A stretch of 64,000 nucleotides of DNA from Yersinia massiliensis CCUG 53443 (GCF_000312485.1 NZ_HE997643.1:1750381-1814380), one strand, 5' to 3'. Shown: positions 16,674 to 28,465, counted from the stretch's first letter. The notes: a model not told the origin generated them from the sequence alone. A program made the numbers and translations.

Positions 16674-17390
16674 ATGCCCCATTCCAACCCTCATAGCTCA
16701 ACAACATCAGCCCCGGTCACTAGCCGAGGTGAACTTGCGCGTCAGCAACTGATTCAGGCAGCGACCGAACTCTTCGGGGAGTTGGGGTTAAAAGGCGCGA
16801 CCACCCGAGATATTGCGCAGCGTGCGGGCCAAAATATTGCGGCCATTACTTACTATTTCAACTCCAAAGAGGGGTTGTATTTGGCAGTCGCTCAGCAAAT
16901 TGCTGACTTTATCCAGCAAGCGTTTTCACCCTTGGCGCAAGAAATTAACCATTTCCTCCAGCAACCCCTTCATGCCCAAACGGCCGAACAACAGTTGCAC
17001 TACATTCGCCGTGGCTTACTGGAATTCAGTCATTTGATGACCCAGCCAGAAACCCTGAACATGAGCAAAATCATGGCGCGTGAGCAGCTCTCGCCCACCG
17101 ATGCCTATCCGCTGATTCACGCCCAAGCGATTGCACCTTTGCATCAAAAGTTGAATGTGCTACTGGCCGCGTTTATTGGCGCGGATGCCAGCGCGACAAA
17201 AACGATTCTTCATACCCACGCATTGATTGGCGAGGTTCTGGCTTTTCGAATGGGGCGCGAGACGATTCGCCGACAAGCCGGTTGGCTAGACATTGGTCAG
17301 GCCGAAAGTGAAATGATCAATGAAGTGCTAGTTGAGCATATTGATCTGCTTCTCTACGGACTACGCGCCAAGTTTCAGCGTGAGATGTGA
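16674..17390 (+). CDS. cecR: TetR-family transcriptional regulator CecR (YbiH)
   Basis: This is a 238-residue repressor. The N-terminal TetR helix-turn-helix spans about residues 22-66 (ELFGELGLKGATTRDIAQRAG, then ITYYFNSKEGLY). The C-terminal ligand-binding domain is of the DUF1956 type. In E. coli CecR controls the adjacent ybhGFSR exporter and the divergent rhlE and affects sensitivity to cefoperazone and chloramphenicol. The same arrangement is present here, 87 bases ahead of ybhG, so the same regulatory role is likely. Confidence 0.92.
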   Translation: MPHSNPHSSTTSAPVTSRGELARQQLIQAATELFGELGLKGATTRDIAQRAGQNIAAITYYFNSKEGLYLAVAQQIADFIQQAFSPLAQEINHFLQQPLHAQTAEQQLHYIRRGLLEFSHLMTQPETLNMSKIMAREQLSPTDAYPLIHAQAIAPLHQKLNVLLAAFIGADASATKTILHTHALIGEVLAFRMGRETIRRQAGWLDIGQAESEMINEVLVEHIDLLLYGLRAKFQREM

Positions 17391-17477
17391 AATAAGAAAT
17401 TAGAAAGACGAAATACGAGCCATCTCCATAAAGATCATGACTGTGGTGATACATACCAGTAACAGATAGGGAGCATT

Positions 17478-18464
17478 ATGAATCGCAAAAAGATTGTAGT
17501 GGCCGTCGTTATTGTCGCGCTGTTGGCGGCGATAGGTTATGGATGGAGCTATTACCGGCAGCAGCACGACTCGACATTGACGCTATACGGTAATGTGGAT
17601 ATCCGCACGGTCAATCTAGGCTTCCGAGTCGGTGGACGCTTGGCATCATTAGCGGTCGATGAAGGAGATGATATCAAGCCGGGGCAACTGCTCGGTAAAC
17701 TGGATGATGGCCCTTATATCAATGCGCTCAAACAGGCGCAGGCCAATGTGCAAAGTGCGCAAGCACAGCTCGCACTACTGAAAGCGGGATACCGAGATGA
17801 AGAGATAGCACAGGTCAAATCAGAGGTTTCCCAACGTGAAGCCGCATTTAGTTATGCCGATAGCTTCCTCAAACGGCAGCAAGGATTATGGGCTAGCAAG
17901 GCGACCTCGGCTAACGAACTGGAAAATGCCCGTACCGCGCGTAATCAAGCACAGGCCAATCTGCAAGCATCTAAAGATAAGCTCGCGCAATATTTAAGTG
18001 GTAACCGTCCGCAAGAAATCGCGCAGGCAGAGGCAAATCTGGCCCAAGCGGAAGCAGAACTCGCCCAAGCCCAGCTTAATCTGCAAGACGCGACGCTCCT
18101 TTCGCCCTCAAGTGGAACGGTGCTCACTCGCGCCGTGGAACCGGGCACCATCTTATCCGCCAGCAATACCGTCTTTACCCTTTCATTGACAGATCCGGTT
18201 TGGGTACGGGCTTATGTCAGTGAGCGCAATTTAGATAAGGCCATCCCGGGTACACAAGTTGAAGTTTTCACCGATGGCAGGCCTAACAAGCCTTATCACG
18301 GCAAAATTGGTTTTGTGTCACCGACCGCCGAATTTACGCCTAAGAGTGTTGAGACGCCGGACTTGCGGACCGATTTAGTTTATCGCTTGAGAATCATCAT
18401 CACAGATGCTGATGAATCACTGCGACAAGGCATGCCGGTTACCGTTCGTTTTGCCCAACCTTAA
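17478..18464 (+). CDS. ybhG: HlyD-family membrane fusion protein YbhG
   Basis: This 328-residue periplasmic adaptor of an ABC efflux pump has a single N-terminal membrane anchor (residues 5-24, ending near a YGWSYYRQQ). It then has a biotinyl-lipoyl-like domain ([18 protein letters not shown]), a long Ala/Gln-rich coiled coil (about residues 85-200) with repeated [16 protein letters not shown] patterns, and a C-terminal beta-barrel. It links the inner-membrane YbhFSR complex to an outer-membrane channel. It follows cecR and precedes ybhF by 13 bases. Confidence 0.93.
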   Translation: MNRKKIVVAVVIVALLAAIGYGWSYYRQQHDSTLTLYGNVDIRTVNLGFRVGGRLASLAVDEGDDIKPGQLLGKLDDGPYINALKQAQANVQSAQAQLALLKAGYRDEEIAQVKSEVSQREAAFSYADSFLKRQQGLWASKATSANELENARTARNQAQANLQASKDKLAQYLSGNRPQEIAQAEANLAQAEAELAQAQLNLQDATLLSPSSGTVLTRAVEPGTILSASNTVFTLSLTDPVWVRAYVSERNLDKAIPGTQVEVFTDGRPNKPYHGKIGFVSPTAEFTPKSVETPDLRTDLVYRLRIIITDADESLRQGMPVTVRFAQP

Positions 18465-18477
18465 GGCGGCCAACGTT

Positions 18478-20229
18478 ATGAATGGAATCCAGCATCTCAT
18501 TACTCTGGATGGCGTTGAGAAACGCTTCCCTGAACTGGATCACCCCGCTGTCGCCAGCCTGACGACCGAGATCCGCAGTGGTGCCGTGACCGGCTTAGTG
18601 GGGCCGGATGGCGCCGGTAAAACCACGTTGCTACGGATGTTGGCTGGGTTACTCAAACCCAGCCAAGGCAAAATAGAGGTCGTCGGTCTTGATCCGCTGG
18701 AAAACGATCGCCAGCTTCATTCCATCCTCGGATATATGCCACAAAAGTTTGGTTTATATGAAGATCTGACGGTGATGGAGAATTTGACGCTGTATGCCGA
18801 TCTACGTGGCGTCATCGGTGAAGAGCGCCGCCAGACCTTTGAGCGCCTGCTGACGTTTACCGATTTGACCCGCTTTACCGAACGCTTAGCAGGGAAACTG
18901 TCTGGCGGGATGAAACAAAAACTGGGCTTGGCTTGTACCTTGGTCGGCCAACCCAAAGTGCTATTACTTGATGAGCCCGGTGTCGGGGTTGACCCTATCT
19001 CACGCCGCGAGTTATGGCGCATGGTGCATGAGTTGGCGAACGATGGCATGCTCATTTTGTGGAGCACTTCCTATCTTGATGAAGCTGAGCAATGCCGTGA
19101 AGTGTTGCTATTGAATGAAGGTAAGTTGCTGTACAGCGGTGCGCCGCAAGATCTCACCCAGCGCATGAGTGGACGCACGATTCTGGTTGCCGCCCAAAGT
19201 GGCGCGCACCGCAAACTGTTACAGCATGCCCTGACATTACCGCAGGTCAGTGACGGGGTTATTCAGGGAAAATATGTCCGGCTCATCCTGAAACAAGATG
19301 TTGACCACAGCCAAATATTACCCCTGCTCAATCAGCCCAACGCAGAAATCATCGAAGCGGAACCGCGCTTTGAAGATGCTTTTATTGATTTGTTGGGCGG
19401 CGGCCCTGCCAGTGAATCCGCGTTAGCGAAAATCATGCCTAAAGTCGCTGGTAGTCATGAAGATACGGTGATTGAAGCGCAAGAGTTAACGAAAAAATTT
19501 GGTGATTTTGCCGCCACGGACCACGTCAATTTCCAAGTAAAACGCGGCGAGATATTTGGCCTACTGGGACCAAATGGGGCCGGTAAATCCACCACTTTTA
19601 AAATGATGTGCGGCTTGTTAGTCCCCAGTTCCGGTAATGCATTGGTTTTGGGGATGGATCTGAAAACCAGCTCCGGCAAAGCGAGGCAGCATTTAGGCTA
19701 TATGGCGCAGAAATTCTCGCTGTATGGCAATTTAACGGTTGAACAAAACCTGAAGTTTTTCTCTGGCGTTTATGGTCTGCGGGGTAAAACGCAGCGTGAC
19801 AAAATCGCCGATATGACCTCAGCATTTAATTTCACGCCGATCCTCAAGCAGACACCTGATTCATTACCACTCGGTTTTAAACAGCGGCTAGCACTGGCCT
19901 GTGCTTTGATGCATGAACCCGATATTTTATTTCTTGATGAGCCAACCTCTGGCGTCGACCCGCTAACCCGCCGTGAGTTCTGGCTACATATCAATGGCAT
20001 GGTCGATAAAGGCGTCACGGTGATGGTGACCACACACTTTATGGATGAAGCCGAATACTGCGACCGTATCGGCTTGGTTTATCGTGGCAAGATTATTGCT
20101 GCTGGCACACCGGATGAACTCAAACAGCAAGTCGCCACTGATGAAATGCTCAACCCCTCCATGGAAGAAGCCTTTATCGGGTTAGTTCAGCGCTATGACC
20201 AGCAACATGATAAGGGGCAACAGTCATGA
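18478..20229 (+). CDS. ybhF: ABC exporter ATPase YbhF (two fused nucleotide-binding domains)
   Basis: This 583-residue protein contains two ABC ATPase domains in tandem. Domain 1 has GPDGAGKTT (about 42-50), signature LSGGMKQK and Walker B LLLDEP. Domain 2 has GPNGAGKST, the variant signature [12 protein letters not shown] and [11 protein letters not shown]. Fused double ATPases are typical of YbhF. With the membrane subunits YbhS and YbhR it forms an exporter reported in E. coli to affect drug and cation efflux. The start at 18478 has AAGGCGG upstream, and the stop overlaps the ybhS start. Confidence 0.93.
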   Translation: MNGIQHLITLDGVEKRFPELDHPAVASLTTEIRSGAVTGLVGPDGAGKTTLLRMLAGLLKPSQGKIEVVGLDPLENDRQLHSILGYMPQKFGLYEDLTVMENLTLYADLRGVIGEERRQTFERLLTFTDLTRFTERLAGKLSGGMKQKLGLACTLVGQPKVLLLDEPGVGVDPISRRELWRMVHELANDGMLILWSTSYLDEAEQCREVLLLNEGKLLYSGAPQDLTQRMSGRTILVAAQSGAHRKLLQHALTLPQVSDGVIQGKYVRLILKQDVDHSQILPLLNQPNAEIIEAEPRFEDAFIDLLGGGPASESALAKIMPKVAGSHEDTVIEAQELTKKFGDFAATDHVNFQVKRGEIFGLLGPNGAGKSTTFKMMCGLLVPSSGNALVLGMDLKTSSGKARQHLGYMAQKFSLYGNLTVEQNLKFFSGVYGLRGKTQRDKIADMTSAFNFTPILKQTPDSLPLGFKQRLALACALMHEPDILFLDEPTSGVDPLTRREFWLHINGMVDKGVTVMVTTHFMDEAEYCDRIGLVYRGKIIAAGTPDELKQQVATDEMLNPSMEEAFIGLVQRYDQQHDKGQQS

Positions 20230-21416
20230 CTGATCCACATGCTATGCCAGCACATCCTACGCCAGTAAATGAGGACGAAACTTATCAGGACACCGGTTTT
20301 TCTTGGCGTCGCCTACGGGCTTTATGCCGTAAAGAGACACGGCAGATTCTGCGTGATCCAAGCAGCGGCTTGATAGCCTTCGTCATCCCCTTGTTGCTGC
20401 TGTTTATTTTTGGCTACGGCATCAATCTGGATTCCAGCAAGCTACATGTTGGTATTCTTATGGAGCAACAGAGTAAACCTGCGCAAGATTTGGCGAACGC
20501 GTTTGCCAGTTCGCCCTATATCATGCCGCAAATCAGTGATAATCGTCAGGCGCTGATTCAAGCCATGCAAGCAGGCAAAATTCGTGGCTTAATCGTTATT
20601 CCGAATGATTTCGCCGAACAACTTGCTCGACCAGAAAGCAAAGCCCCGATTCAGGTGATTACGGATGGCAGTGAGCCGAATACCGCCAACTTTGTGCAAG
20701 GTTACGCGCAAGGCGTCTGGCAAATCTGGCAACAGCAACAGGCGCAAAATCTGGGGCAAAAAAATGACCCGCTGATTGAAGTGCAGGTGCGCTATTGGTT
20801 TAACCCCGCCGCCATCAGCCGGCACTTTATTATTCCCGGTGCGATAACCATTATTATGACGGTGATTGGTGCCATTCTGACGTCGCTGGTCATCGCCCGT
20901 GAATGGGAGCGCGGCACCATGGAGGCCTTGCTGTCGACGCAGGTGACACGCAGTGAGTTATTGCTCTCGAAGCTGATCCCTTATTACGTCCTCGGCATGG
21001 TGGCCATGACACTCTGTATGGTGGTGGCGGTGTTTGTTCTGGGCGTCCCCTTCCGTGGATCGCTGTGGATACTGTTCATCATGACCAGCCTCTTCTTAGC
21101 CAGCACGCTGGGGATGGGGCTATTAATTTCGACCATCACGCGAAATCAATTCAATGCCGCGATGGTGGCATTAAACGCCGCCTTTTTACCTGCGGTAATG
21201 CTCTCGGGCTTTATTTTCCAAATTGATAGCATGCCCGCCATCGTACGTGCCGTGACCTATATCATTCCTGCCCGCTACTTTGTCAGCAGCTTACAAACGC
21301 TGTTCCTCGCAGGGAATATTGGCACCGTATTAGTGGTTAATTTGTTATTCCTGGTGGCTTCCGCCGCGGTATTTATCGGCCTCACGGCATGGAAAACACA
21401 GCGCAGATTAGATTGA
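20226..21416 (+). CDS. ybhS: ABC exporter permease YbhS
   Basis: This 396-residue ABC-2 type inner-membrane permease has a first membrane helix near residues 55-72 ([15 protein letters not shown]), a large periplasmic domain, and five C-terminal helices from about residue 205 onwards. The ABC-2 signature [30 protein letters not shown] is present. The ATG overlaps the ybhF stop (ATGA), indicating translational coupling. An N-terminal tail slightly longer than in E. coli YbhS (377) is rich in Pro, Glu and Asp. Confidence 0.92.
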   Translation: MTDPHAMPAHPTPVNEDETYQDTGFSWRRLRALCRKETRQILRDPSSGLIAFVIPLLLLFIFGYGINLDSSKLHVGILMEQQSKPAQDLANAFASSPYIMPQISDNRQALIQAMQAGKIRGLIVIPNDFAEQLARPESKAPIQVITDGSEPNTANFVQGYAQGVWQIWQQQQAQNLGQKNDPLIEVQVRYWFNPAAISRHFIIPGAITIIMTVIGAILTSLVIAREWERGTMEALLSTQVTRSELLLSKLIPYYVLGMVAMTLCMVVAVFVLGVPFRGSLWILFIMTSLFLASTLGMGLLISTITRNQFNAAMVALNAAFLPAVMLSGFIFQIDSMPAIVRAVTYIIPARYFVSSLQTLFLAGNIGTVLVVNLLFLVASAAVFIGLTAWKTQRRLD

Positions 21417-21447
21417 CCCCGATGAGATTAACCCAAGGAAGCAAACT

Positions 21448-22554
21448 ATGTTTCATCGTCTCTACACATTGATTATCAAAGAGTTGCAGTCGCTACTCCG
21501 CGAACCGCAAACCCGTGCGATATTAATCATGCCCGTTATTTTGCAGGTGATTTTATTCCCCTTTGCCGCGACCTTAGAAGTGACGAACGCCACTATCGCC
21601 ATTTACAGCGAGGACAGCGGCAAAGCCTCTGTTGAGCTCACCCAGCGTTTTGCGAAAGCAGAAGCGTTTTCTCATGTGCTATTGCTGCATAGCCCTCATG
21701 AGATCCAACCGGTGATTGATAACCAGAAAGCGCTGCTGCTGATCCGTTTTCCAGAACAATTCAGTGCCGATTTGGCTAACGGTAAAACCACTCAGCTCCA
21801 GTTAGTGCTGGATGGCCGCAACTCTAACAGCGCCCAGATTGCCGCGAACTACATTCAGCAAATTGTGCAAAATTACCAATTAGAGTTAACTCAAGGCCAA
21901 GTTAAGCCCAATAACAGCGAGTTAGTCATTCGAAATTGGTATAACCCCAATTTGGACTATAAATGGTTTGTGGTGCCATCATTGATCGCGATGATCACGA
22001 CCATTGGTGTGTTGATTGTGACCTCACTTTCCGTGGCGCGGGAGCGCGAGCAAGGCACATTGGAGCAATTACTGGTTTCCCCGCTGACCACTTGGCAGAT
22101 TTTTATCGGCAAAGCGGTTCCAGCGTTGATTGTAGCCACCTTCCAAGCCAGTATCGTGTTGTTTATCGGTATCTTTTTCTATCAGATTCCGTTTGCCGGT
22201 TCGTTAGCCCTGTTTTACGGCACTATGCTGCTCTATGGTTTGTCGCTAGTGGGGTTTGGGTTGTTGATTTCGTCATTATGCTCTACGCAACAACAGGCGT
22301 TTATCGGGGTATTTGTGTTTATGATGCCCGCGATTTTGCTATCCGGCTATGTTTCACCGGTCGAGAACATGCCGGTCTGGTTGCAAAATATCACTTGGAT
22401 CAACCCTATTCGCCACTTTACGGATATCACCAAACAGATTTACCTCAAGGATGCGAGCTTCGATATTATTTGGCACAGTTTATGGCCGCTGTTGGTGATT
22501 ACCGCCACAACGGGGAGTGTGGCGTATGGGATGTTTAGGCGGAAAATAGCTTAA
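21448..22554 (+). CDS. ybhR: ABC exporter permease YbhR
   Basis: This is the 368-residue second ABC-2 type permease of the YbhFSR complex. It shares layout with YbhS: helix 1 near residues 25-45, a periplasmic domain, and the membrane-proximal ABC-2 motif [29 protein letters not shown]. The helices that follow contain [14 protein letters not shown]. The ribosome binding site AAGGAAG is clear. It is the last gene of the ancestral cecR-ybhGFSR block; the siderophore locus begins immediately after it on the other strand. Confidence 0.92.
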   Translation: MFHRLYTLIIKELQSLLREPQTRAILIMPVILQVILFPFAATLEVTNATIAIYSEDSGKASVELTQRFAKAEAFSHVLLLHSPHEIQPVIDNQKALLLIRFPEQFSADLANGKTTQLQLVLDGRNSNSAQIAANYIQQIVQNYQLELTQGQVKPNNSELVIRNWYNPNLDYKWFVVPSLIAMITTIGVLIVTSLSVAREREQGTLEQLLVSPLTTWQIFIGKAVPALIVATFQASIVLFIGIFFYQIPFAGSLALFYGTMLLYGLSLVGFGLLISSLCSTQQQAFIGVFVFMMPAILLSGYVSPVENMPVWLQNITWINPIRHFTDITKQIYLKDASFDIIWHSLWPLLVITATTGSVAYGMFRRKIA

Positions 22555-22586
22555 GCGGAAATCATATTCAGGCGGGCAATACGGCA

Positions 22587-23366
22587 TCAAGCCGACAACG
22601 TTGCTCCGCCATCCACCACAATATCTTGTAGGGTAATATGGCTCGCCAAATCGGAGGCCAGAAACGCTACGGTGTTGGCTATTTCCGATGGCGTCGCAAT
22701 TTTCCCCAGTGGAATTCCCAACTTATATTGTTGCGGAAAACCGGCAATGGTCTGCTGCTGCGCGTCTTCACTGTGCCACATACTGCGTTGCATCGGGGTA
22801 TCGGTAGAACCCGGTGAGACCACATTGCAGCGCACGCCGTAAGCTGCCAACTCCAATCCAACACAATGGCTAAAGCTGGTTAATGCAGCTTTAGACGCGC
22901 AATAAGCTGACATTTGCATTCGCGGCACATGGGCCGCATTGGAGCTAATGGTGACCACTGCACCAAAACGCTGCTGCTTAAATTGTGGGATTAATTGACG
23001 CAGAAGGTAAAACGCGCCGGAAACATTCACATCAAAGCATTGTTTCCAATCTTCCAAACTGAGTTCCTCCGTGTCGGCCATACGCAGAATGCCAGCACCA
23101 TTCACCAAAACATCAATACGCGGAACTTGGCGCAATAAACGCTGACACACCCCTTCCACTTGCTGTGGATGGCTGATATCGAGAAATTCGGTCGCGAAGG
23201 GATAGTCTCGCGTAGCCGAAGTATTATCAGTTGAAAATGCCTTATCCAGCCCCACCACATCAGCGCCCAATGCCGCCAATTGACAGGCAACCTGATAGCC
23301 AATTCCCTGCCCAGCACCGGTGACCCAAACTTGTTTACCGGTAAAATCCATCTGCATAGCTGCCAT
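22587..23366 (-). CDS. entA: 2,3-dihydro-2,3-dihydroxybenzoate dehydrogenase EntA
   Basis: This 259-residue short-chain dehydrogenase makes 2,3-dihydroxybenzoate with NAD+, the last step of the catechol precursor pathway. It has the Rossmann glycine motif [17 protein letters not shown], catalytic Ser in ISSNAAHV and Tyr-x3-Lys in YCASKAAL. The C-terminus ends VDGGATLSA as in EntA. Its ATG overlaps the entB stop (TAATG), so it is the last, coupled gene of entC-entE-entB-entA. It is convergent with ybhR. Confidence 0.95.
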   Translation of the reverse strand: MAAMQMDFTGKQVWVTGAGQGIGYQVACQLAALGADVVGLDKAFSTDNTSATRDYPFATEFLDISHPQQVEGVCQRLLRQVPRIDVLVNGAGILRMADTEELSLEDWKQCFDVNVSGAFYLLRQLIPQFKQQRFGAVVTISSNAAHVPRMQMSAYCASKAALTSFSHCVGLELAAYGVRCNVVSPGSTDTPMQRSMWHSEDAQQQTIAGFPQQYKLGIPLGKIATPSEIANTVAFLASDLASHITLQDIVVDGGATLSA

Positions 23367-24268
23367 TATTCTGCTCCTGCCAAAGCCGAACGGTCAGTCT
23401 GATTGGCTAGCTGTTGCTCCAGCAGTATCCACCAATTATTGAGGCTGGGACTCTTCGCTAAATCAACAAAGTTCAGCTCAATGCCTTGCTGACGCCACTG
23501 GGTTGCCAGTGCCATGATATGCACCGAGCTCAGGCCATAATTGATCAGATTTTCGTTCTCATCGAAATCTTCGGCACTTTCATCAACCAGAGCCAATAAT
23601 TGCTGTTTAAGCTCATCTTTGCTGAAATTTGCTGTATTTCCGTTCGTCACAATTTCCTCGGTAAAAATGACGCGTCCACTCCGCGTTGCCACATACTTAA
23701 GTGCCATCAAATGCTCATCCAACGAGAAATCGGCAATGGCATCAGCAACCATAAACGGCTGAATGTCTTGCATAAAAGCATCTGTTGCTGTGGTCAAACA
23801 CCCGATGTGCCCATAAATACCGCAGATCACCAGTTGATCGCGGCCCTTATCCGTCATGATTTGGCGTAAAGGCGAACGGTAAAATGCGCTGTATCGCCAT
23901 TTGACCAAGACTTCATCTTCCGCATCCGGAGTCAGTTCTGATACCACTCGCTGTTTGGCTGGATGATTATTTAAACCTGCGCCCCACATATCATTAAGCA
24001 GCGCCCTATCTTCTGCACTTTGATGATTAGGTTGCGCGGTGTAGATAACCGGCACGCCCTGCTGTTTGCAGTACTGTCGTAGGGCGGCGATATTGGCGAT
24101 AACCTGCTGTATCAAGGGGTTATCTTCACCATAAAAACTGACGAAATAGTCCTGCATATCATGGATCAGCAATACCGCACGCGCCGGATTAAACTGCCAA
24201 TTCACTTTATTCGCGGGAAATTGCCCAAGTTTGGGGAGGTCGTAAGCAGAAAGAACAGGGATAGCCAT
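23366..24268 (-). CDS. entB: Isochorismatase / aryl carrier protein EntB
   Basis: This is a 300-residue bifunctional protein. The N-terminal isochorismatase domain (residues about 1-210) hydrolyses isochorismate and has IHDMQDYFVSFY with the catalytic Asp, VKWRYSAFYRS and ICGIYGHIGCL. The C-terminal aryl carrier domain has the phosphopantetheine attachment serine in NYGLSSVHIM. EntE loads dihydroxybenzoate onto this arm, which then donates it to the first condensation domain of the NRPS. A phosphopantetheinyl transferase (EntD) must be supplied from outside the window. Confidence 0.95.
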   Translation of the reverse strand: MAIPVLSAYDLPKLGQFPANKVNWQFNPARAVLLIHDMQDYFVSFYGEDNPLIQQVIANIAALRQYCKQQGVPVIYTAQPNHQSAEDRALLNDMWGAGLNNHPAKQRVVSELTPDAEDEVLVKWRYSAFYRSPLRQIMTDKGRDQLVICGIYGHIGCLTTATDAFMQDIQPFMVADAIADFSLDEHLMALKYVATRSGRVIFTEEIVTNGNTANFSKDELKQQLLALVDESAEDFDENENLINYGLSSVHIMALATQWRQQGIELNFVDLAKSPSLNNWWILLEQQLANQTDRSALAGAE

Positions 24269-24278
24269 GATAAAATCC

Positions 24279-25925
24279 TTATTTGCTAAGCGTACTGAGG
24301 CGGTCTTGTATATCCTGACGTAACCGCTTTTTATCTATTTTGCCGACTGGCGTAACCGGTAAATGGGTCACCATTTCAAAACGATCGGGTAATTTGAAGT
24401 CAGCCACCCCTTGCTCACGCAGATATTTACGTAAAGTGACTGGCCGCAAACTGGCGTCATTACTCACAATAAAGGCGCAGCTTTTCTCCCCCATTATCTC
24501 GTCGGGCATTGAGACCAACGCCGCATGAATAATGTTGTCATGGGACACCAGCAGGTTTTCAATCTCTTCTGCGGCGATCTTTTCCCCGCCACGATTAATC
24601 TGATCTTTTTCCCGCCCAACGACGCGTAAATAGCCCTCTTCGGTCATCTGGACCAAATCACCGGAATGGTAAAAACCTTCATTATCAAAGGTATTGGCAT
24701 TATGCGTTGGGCTGCGGTAATAGCCGCGGAAGGTATAAGGGCCACGGGTTACCAGCGCACCAACTTCCCCCTGCGCGACGGGAACCCCGTCACTATCAAC
24801 CACCTTGATTTCATCGTCTTCGCTGATGGGTCGCCCTTGAGTGGTAAACACCAAATGGTCACTGTCATCAAAGCGGGTGTAATTCACCAGTCCTTCCGCC
24901 ATACCCAATACCTGCTGCAATTGACAGCCCAATACCTGCGGTATACGTCGCGCCAGAGATTCACTGAGTTTCGCGCCACCGACTTGTAATACCTGCAAAC
25001 TGGTCAGGTCATCAGCAAAATGTTCCGCGGCTTGTAACCATAGGGCTACTGCGGGGGGAACTAAGGAAGTCAATGTGATCTGATGGCGCTTAATGAGTGG
25101 GAAACAGCTCATGGCACTGGGATCGGGTGCCAGCACGACGCAGCCGCCAGCGTAAAAGACGCCTAATGCCCCCGGTGAACTTAGCGGGTAATTATGGGCG
25201 GCGGGTAAGGCACATAAGTAGCGCGTGTGTTCGTCAAGCTGACAGATCTCCGCACTGGCACGCACACTGTAGTAATAGTCATTGTGGGTACGGGGGATCA
25301 GTTTTGGCATACCGGTGCTGCCGCCGGAGAGTTGAAAAAAGGCGACTTCATCGGCGGCAGAAGGATGAAATTCCTCGGTTTGATTGCCTAGGTCACCCTC
25401 CAACTCTGATCCATAGAGCACCGCTTCCAGCAATGGAGCATAATCCGTCTCTCCCGCCACCAGCACCACGTCCAACATCGGCACTCTTTGCTGCAATTGG
25501 GCGCAATAACGGCCATCAGCAAACAGGTTGTGACCGGCATGGGCGATCAATAAACGTGGTTGAATCTGTTCAATATAGGCATTTAATTCCAGCCGGTTAT
25601 GGCTAAATAATGCATTGACTGGCGCGACACCGATTTTTAATAGTGCGAAATAAACGAGATAGAATTCGGCGCAATTAGGGAGTTGGACCAATGCCGTATC
25701 ACCGCAACCCAAGCCCTGCCGAGTCAAGTGAATGGCGAGTCGCTGCGCGGCCTGATCAAACTGAAGATAGCTAATATGGCGCTCACCACAAATGATGGCC
25801 GTGGCTTCGGGTCGAATCTGACACTGGCGAGATAACATCTCTGTCATCGGCTGATCGGTCCAATAGCCTTTTTCGCGGTAGCGACGTGCAAATTCCTCTG
25901 GCCAGCGAGTGAACTCGATGCTCAT
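24279..25925 (-). CDS. entE: 2,3-dihydroxybenzoate-AMP ligase EntE
   Basis: This 548-residue stand-alone adenylation enzyme activates 2,3-dihydroxybenzoate and transfers it to the EntB carrier domain. It carries core motifs [22 protein letters not shown] (A3 loop), [16 protein letters not shown] (A5), YHSGDLV and [20 protein letters not shown] (A7/A8), and a closing GKIDKKRLR with the A10 lysine. The start ATG overlaps the entC stop (ATGA), and the sequence from there aligns with the EntE N-terminus [20 protein letters not shown]. Confidence 0.95.
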   Translation of the reverse strand: MSIEFTRWPEEFARRYREKGYWTDQPMTEMLSRQCQIRPEATAIICGERHISYLQFDQAAQRLAIHLTRQGLGCGDTALVQLPNCAEFYLVYFALLKIGVAPVNALFSHNRLELNAYIEQIQPRLLIAHAGHNLFADGRYCAQLQQRVPMLDVVLVAGETDYAPLLEAVLYGSELEGDLGNQTEEFHPSAADEVAFFQLSGGSTGMPKLIPRTHNDYYYSVRASAEICQLDEHTRYLCALPAAHNYPLSSPGALGVFYAGGCVVLAPDPSAMSCFPLIKRHQITLTSLVPPAVALWLQAAEHFADDLTSLQVLQVGGAKLSESLARRIPQVLGCQLQQVLGMAEGLVNYTRFDDSDHLVFTTQGRPISEDDEIKVVDSDGVPVAQGEVGALVTRGPYTFRGYYRSPTHNANTFDNEGFYHSGDLVQMTEEGYLRVVGREKDQINRGGEKIAAEEIENLLVSHDNIIHAALVSMPDEIMGEKSCAFIVSNDASLRPVTLRKYLREQGVADFKLPDRFEMVTHLPVTPVGKIDKKRLRQDIQDRLSTLSK

Positions 25926-27136
25926 GGCTGCTCTCCTGAAGGGGTAATTGCCAGCGCATTGAGCATGGTGCCCAATTTGGCTTCGGTTTCTAACCATTCC
26001 AATGCCGGTTGTGAGGCGGCAACAATGCCCGCACCGGCAAATAATCGCACTTGAGTGGGATGCAAGGTGGCGCAGCGGATAATGACCGCCCACTCACCAT
26101 TACCCTGCTCATCACACCAGCCAACAATCCCACTGAATAAGCCGCGATCAAAAGGCTCCAAGTGGTTAATCAGTTGCCGAGCTTTTGCTGTCGGTAAGCC
26201 ACACAAAGCCGGTGTCGGGTGCAATATATTAGCCAGTTCCAGTACCGACATCGCCGGGTCTTCCAGTTCACCATGGATAGCAGAAGATAAGTGCCATAAA
26301 GCCGCCGTGCTAATCAATGAAGGCTGTGAGGGGATATTCAGACTGCGGCAATGGGGTGTCAGTAACCGGCGGATCTCATCAACCACTAAGCGATGCTCAT
26401 ATTGATCTTTTTCTGAATCCAGTAGCGCTTGGCTGATATCCAGATCGTCCTGTTGATTCGCCTGACGTTTTGCCGACCCTGCCAGTGGATTGGTATAAAC
26501 CTGAGATAAATGCTTACGCACCAATAATTCAGGGCTGGCACCGAGTAAGACTCCTCCATCGGCCAAAGGCACCCTAAAGTGATAGGCAGTGCTGTTTTGC
26601 ACCAGCAAATGATTCATTACTTGGTCACTATCAAGCGGGCTATCAGTTTCAATTTCTAGAACACGTGACAGAACAACTTTATGAATGGTTCCGCGTTGAC
26701 AGGCAGAAATAGCCTCAGTCACGGATTGTTTGAATTGATTTTCATCTGGCAAGCTACGCACACAACCCGCGCTGACAGGGCTGCGATTCGCTATTTTTGC
26801 CGCATTGACCAACGTTTGTCGGTCACAAACCTGATAATGCTCCGGTACAAATAAGCAGGAGGCGTGACTCACATCAAAAGGTATTGCGCCAACAATGATA
26901 GGCTTTTGTTGCCCCGCTTTATGCGCACGTTGGAAAGCCAGTTTTATTGCACTTTGCAGTGAATCATTGCTTCCAGTACGACTTTGCGCGGCTTGATTTA
27001 TTCGCTCGAAGATACCGCGAGTTTTAATACTCTGGTGTCCTGAGGTGAATAAGAATGTTGAGGGTATGGTTGAAAACGGCGAATTAACGGGCATTTCTTC
27101 AGAGCTACCATGTTCGTCAGAGTTGCTGTATCGCAC
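25922..27136 (-). CDS. entC: Isochorismate synthase EntC
   Basis: This roughly 404-residue chorismate-using enzyme converts chorismate to isochorismate, the first committed step to the catechol. It belongs to the MenF/EntC/PabB family. It has [20 protein letters not shown], the catalytic region [38 protein letters not shown] and [12 protein letters not shown]. The GTG at 27136 is chosen because GGAGG stands 5 bases before it; upstream ATGs lie inside the Fur-like site. It leads the entCEBA operon and is divergent from the FepB-like gene. Confidence 0.93.
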   Translation of the reverse strand: MRYSNSDEHGSSEEMPVNSPFSTIPSTFLFTSGHQSIKTRGIFERINQAAQSRTGSNDSLQSAIKLAFQRAHKAGQQKPIIVGAIPFDVSHASCLFVPEHYQVCDRQTLVNAAKIANRSPVSAGCVRSLPDENQFKQSVTEAISACQRGTIHKVVLSRVLEIETDSPLDSDQVMNHLLVQNSTAYHFRVPLADGGVLLGASPELLVRKHLSQVYTNPLAGSAKRQANQQDDLDISQALLDSEKDQYEHRLVVDEIRRLLTPHCRSLNIPSQPSLISTAALWHLSSAIHGELEDPAMSVLELANILHPTPALCGLPTAKARQLINHLEPFDRGLFSGIVGWCDEQGNGEWAVIIRCATLHPTQVRLFAGAGIVAASQPALEWLETEAKLGTMLNALAITPSGEQP

Positions 27137-27162
27137 AGAGACCTCCATTGCGATGTAAATAC

Positions 27163-27189
27163 TAATGATAATAATAATGACTATCATTT
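27163..27189. promoter_or_regulatory. Fur box between entC and the FepB-like gene
   Basis: On the minus strand AATGATAGTCATTATTATTATC matches most of the 19-bp Fur consensus GATAATGATAATCATTATC and contains overlapping hexamers (GATAGT, CATTAT, TATTATC). It sits 27-53 bases ahead of the entC start and in the 180-base region shared with the divergent fepB-like gene, so both are probably iron-repressed. Confidence 0.75.
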
Positions 27190-27316
27190 CCTTTAATGCG
27201 TGGTAAATTACGACTAAGTATTCGCATTGTCAATAAATGTAAAAATATTATTATTAACCGTTGCTAATATAAACCCGCTAACTTAGCGCCTACTCACAAG
27301 AAGAGAAAACGTCGTT

Positions 27317-28351
27317 ATGTCCCTTGGTATTCAGCATAAAACAGGGTTTTCACGCTTGATTGGCTTTGGTTTTTTGAGCCTTGTTTTGTGCTTATCAGGC
27401 TGTAAACCTGCCGAAGAAACAACAGGTGAGTCTACCCCTTCAGCAGCCAGTGAAAGCCCAACTACATGGTCGCGTACAGTGGAAACGGCTAAAGGTTCGG
27501 TCACACTGACACATCAGCCAACACGGATTGTCTCTACCAGTATCACCATGACCGGCACCTTGCTGGCGATCAATGCACCAGTGATTGCCACAGGCGTGAC
27601 CGTACCCGATACCACAGTGGCTGATCATCAAGGATTCTTTACGCAATGGTCAGATGTTGCGCAATCGAGAAAATTGGCACCGATGTACCAGACCGAGCCC
27701 AACGCCGAAGCCGTTGCGGGCATGAATCCAGATTTAATTATCATTGCCGCCACTGGCGGTGATTCAGCGCTGAAGTTATATGAGCAATTGTCAGCCATCG
27801 CCCCAACGTTAGTGATTAATTACGATGATAAGAGCTGGCAAGAATTAGCCCTTGTATTAGGGCAAGCGACAGGACACGAAAGCGACGCTAAACGAGTGAT
27901 TGATGAATTCTCCAATCGGCTCAATGAGGTAAGACAGAATATTACTCTGCCGCCGCAACCCATTTCTGCATTCGTCTATCAGGCCGCCAGTAGCACCGCG
28001 AATTTATGGACAGAGAATTCAGCGCAGGGGAAATTATTGCAGGAACTGGGCTTTACGCTGGCGGAGATCCCGAATTCAGTGAAGGGCAACACCAGTATGG
28101 GGAATCGCAAAGATATCATCCAACTGGGTGGTGAGAAGTTGGCCGAAGGCTTGAATGGCGAAACTATTTTGCTCTTTTCCGGTGACCAACCGGCGATTGA
28201 TGCACTGAAAAGTAATCAATTTTTAGCCCATATTCCGGCAATTGAACACAATCGAGTTTATGCCGCAGGGTACGATACCTTTCGGTTGGATTATTACAGT
28301 GCGAGTAATTTGTTAACCCGAATTGAGGGCATGTTTAAGGCGAAGCCTTAG
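27317..28351 (+). CDS. fepB: FepB-like Fe(III)-catecholate siderophore-binding lipoprotein
   Basis: This 344-residue type III (helical-backbone) periplasmic binding protein is similar to FepB. The N-terminus is a lipoprotein signal: a hydrophobic run followed by the lipobox LCLSGC (Cys near residue 29), then a Ser/Thr/Glu-rich linker. Binding-fold features include PTRIVSTSITMTGTLLAI, AGMNPDLIIIAATGGDS and VYAAGYDTFRLDYYSASNL. E. coli FepB is a soluble periplasmic protein, so membrane anchoring is a difference. No fepCDG permease or ATPase genes are nearby; the partners must be elsewhere. Confidence 0.85.
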   Translation: MSLGIQHKTGFSRLIGFGFLSLVLCLSGCKPAEETTGESTPSAASESPTTWSRTVETAKGSVTLTHQPTRIVSTSITMTGTLLAINAPVIATGVTVPDTTVADHQGFFTQWSDVAQSRKLAPMYQTEPNAEAVAGMNPDLIIIAATGGDSALKLYEQLSAIAPTLVINYDDKSWQELALVLGQATGHESDAKRVIDEFSNRLNEVRQNITLPPQPISAFVYQAASSTANLWTENSAQGKLLQELGFTLAEIPNSVKGNTSMGNRKDIIQLGGEKLAEGLNGETILLFSGDQPAIDALKSNQFLAHIPAIEHNRVYAAGYDTFRLDYYSASNLLTRIEGMFKAKP

Positions 28352-28386
28352 CGGCGAATGTTGTTTTGGTGGATATTCGGCTAAGT

Positions 28387-28425
28387 GATCAATTGGGTTG
28401 ATAAAGTGTCACAACCCAGTTGATC
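28387..28425. terminator. Bidirectional terminator between the FepB-like gene and entS
   Basis: A 14-bp stem (GATCAATTGGGTTG with CAACCCAGTTGATC, one G-U pair) surrounds an 11-base loop and sits between convergent genes. Confidence 0.65.
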
Positions 28426-28465
28426 TTCACCGCCTTAACCGTCATCTGGCAAGAAAGCCATCAAA

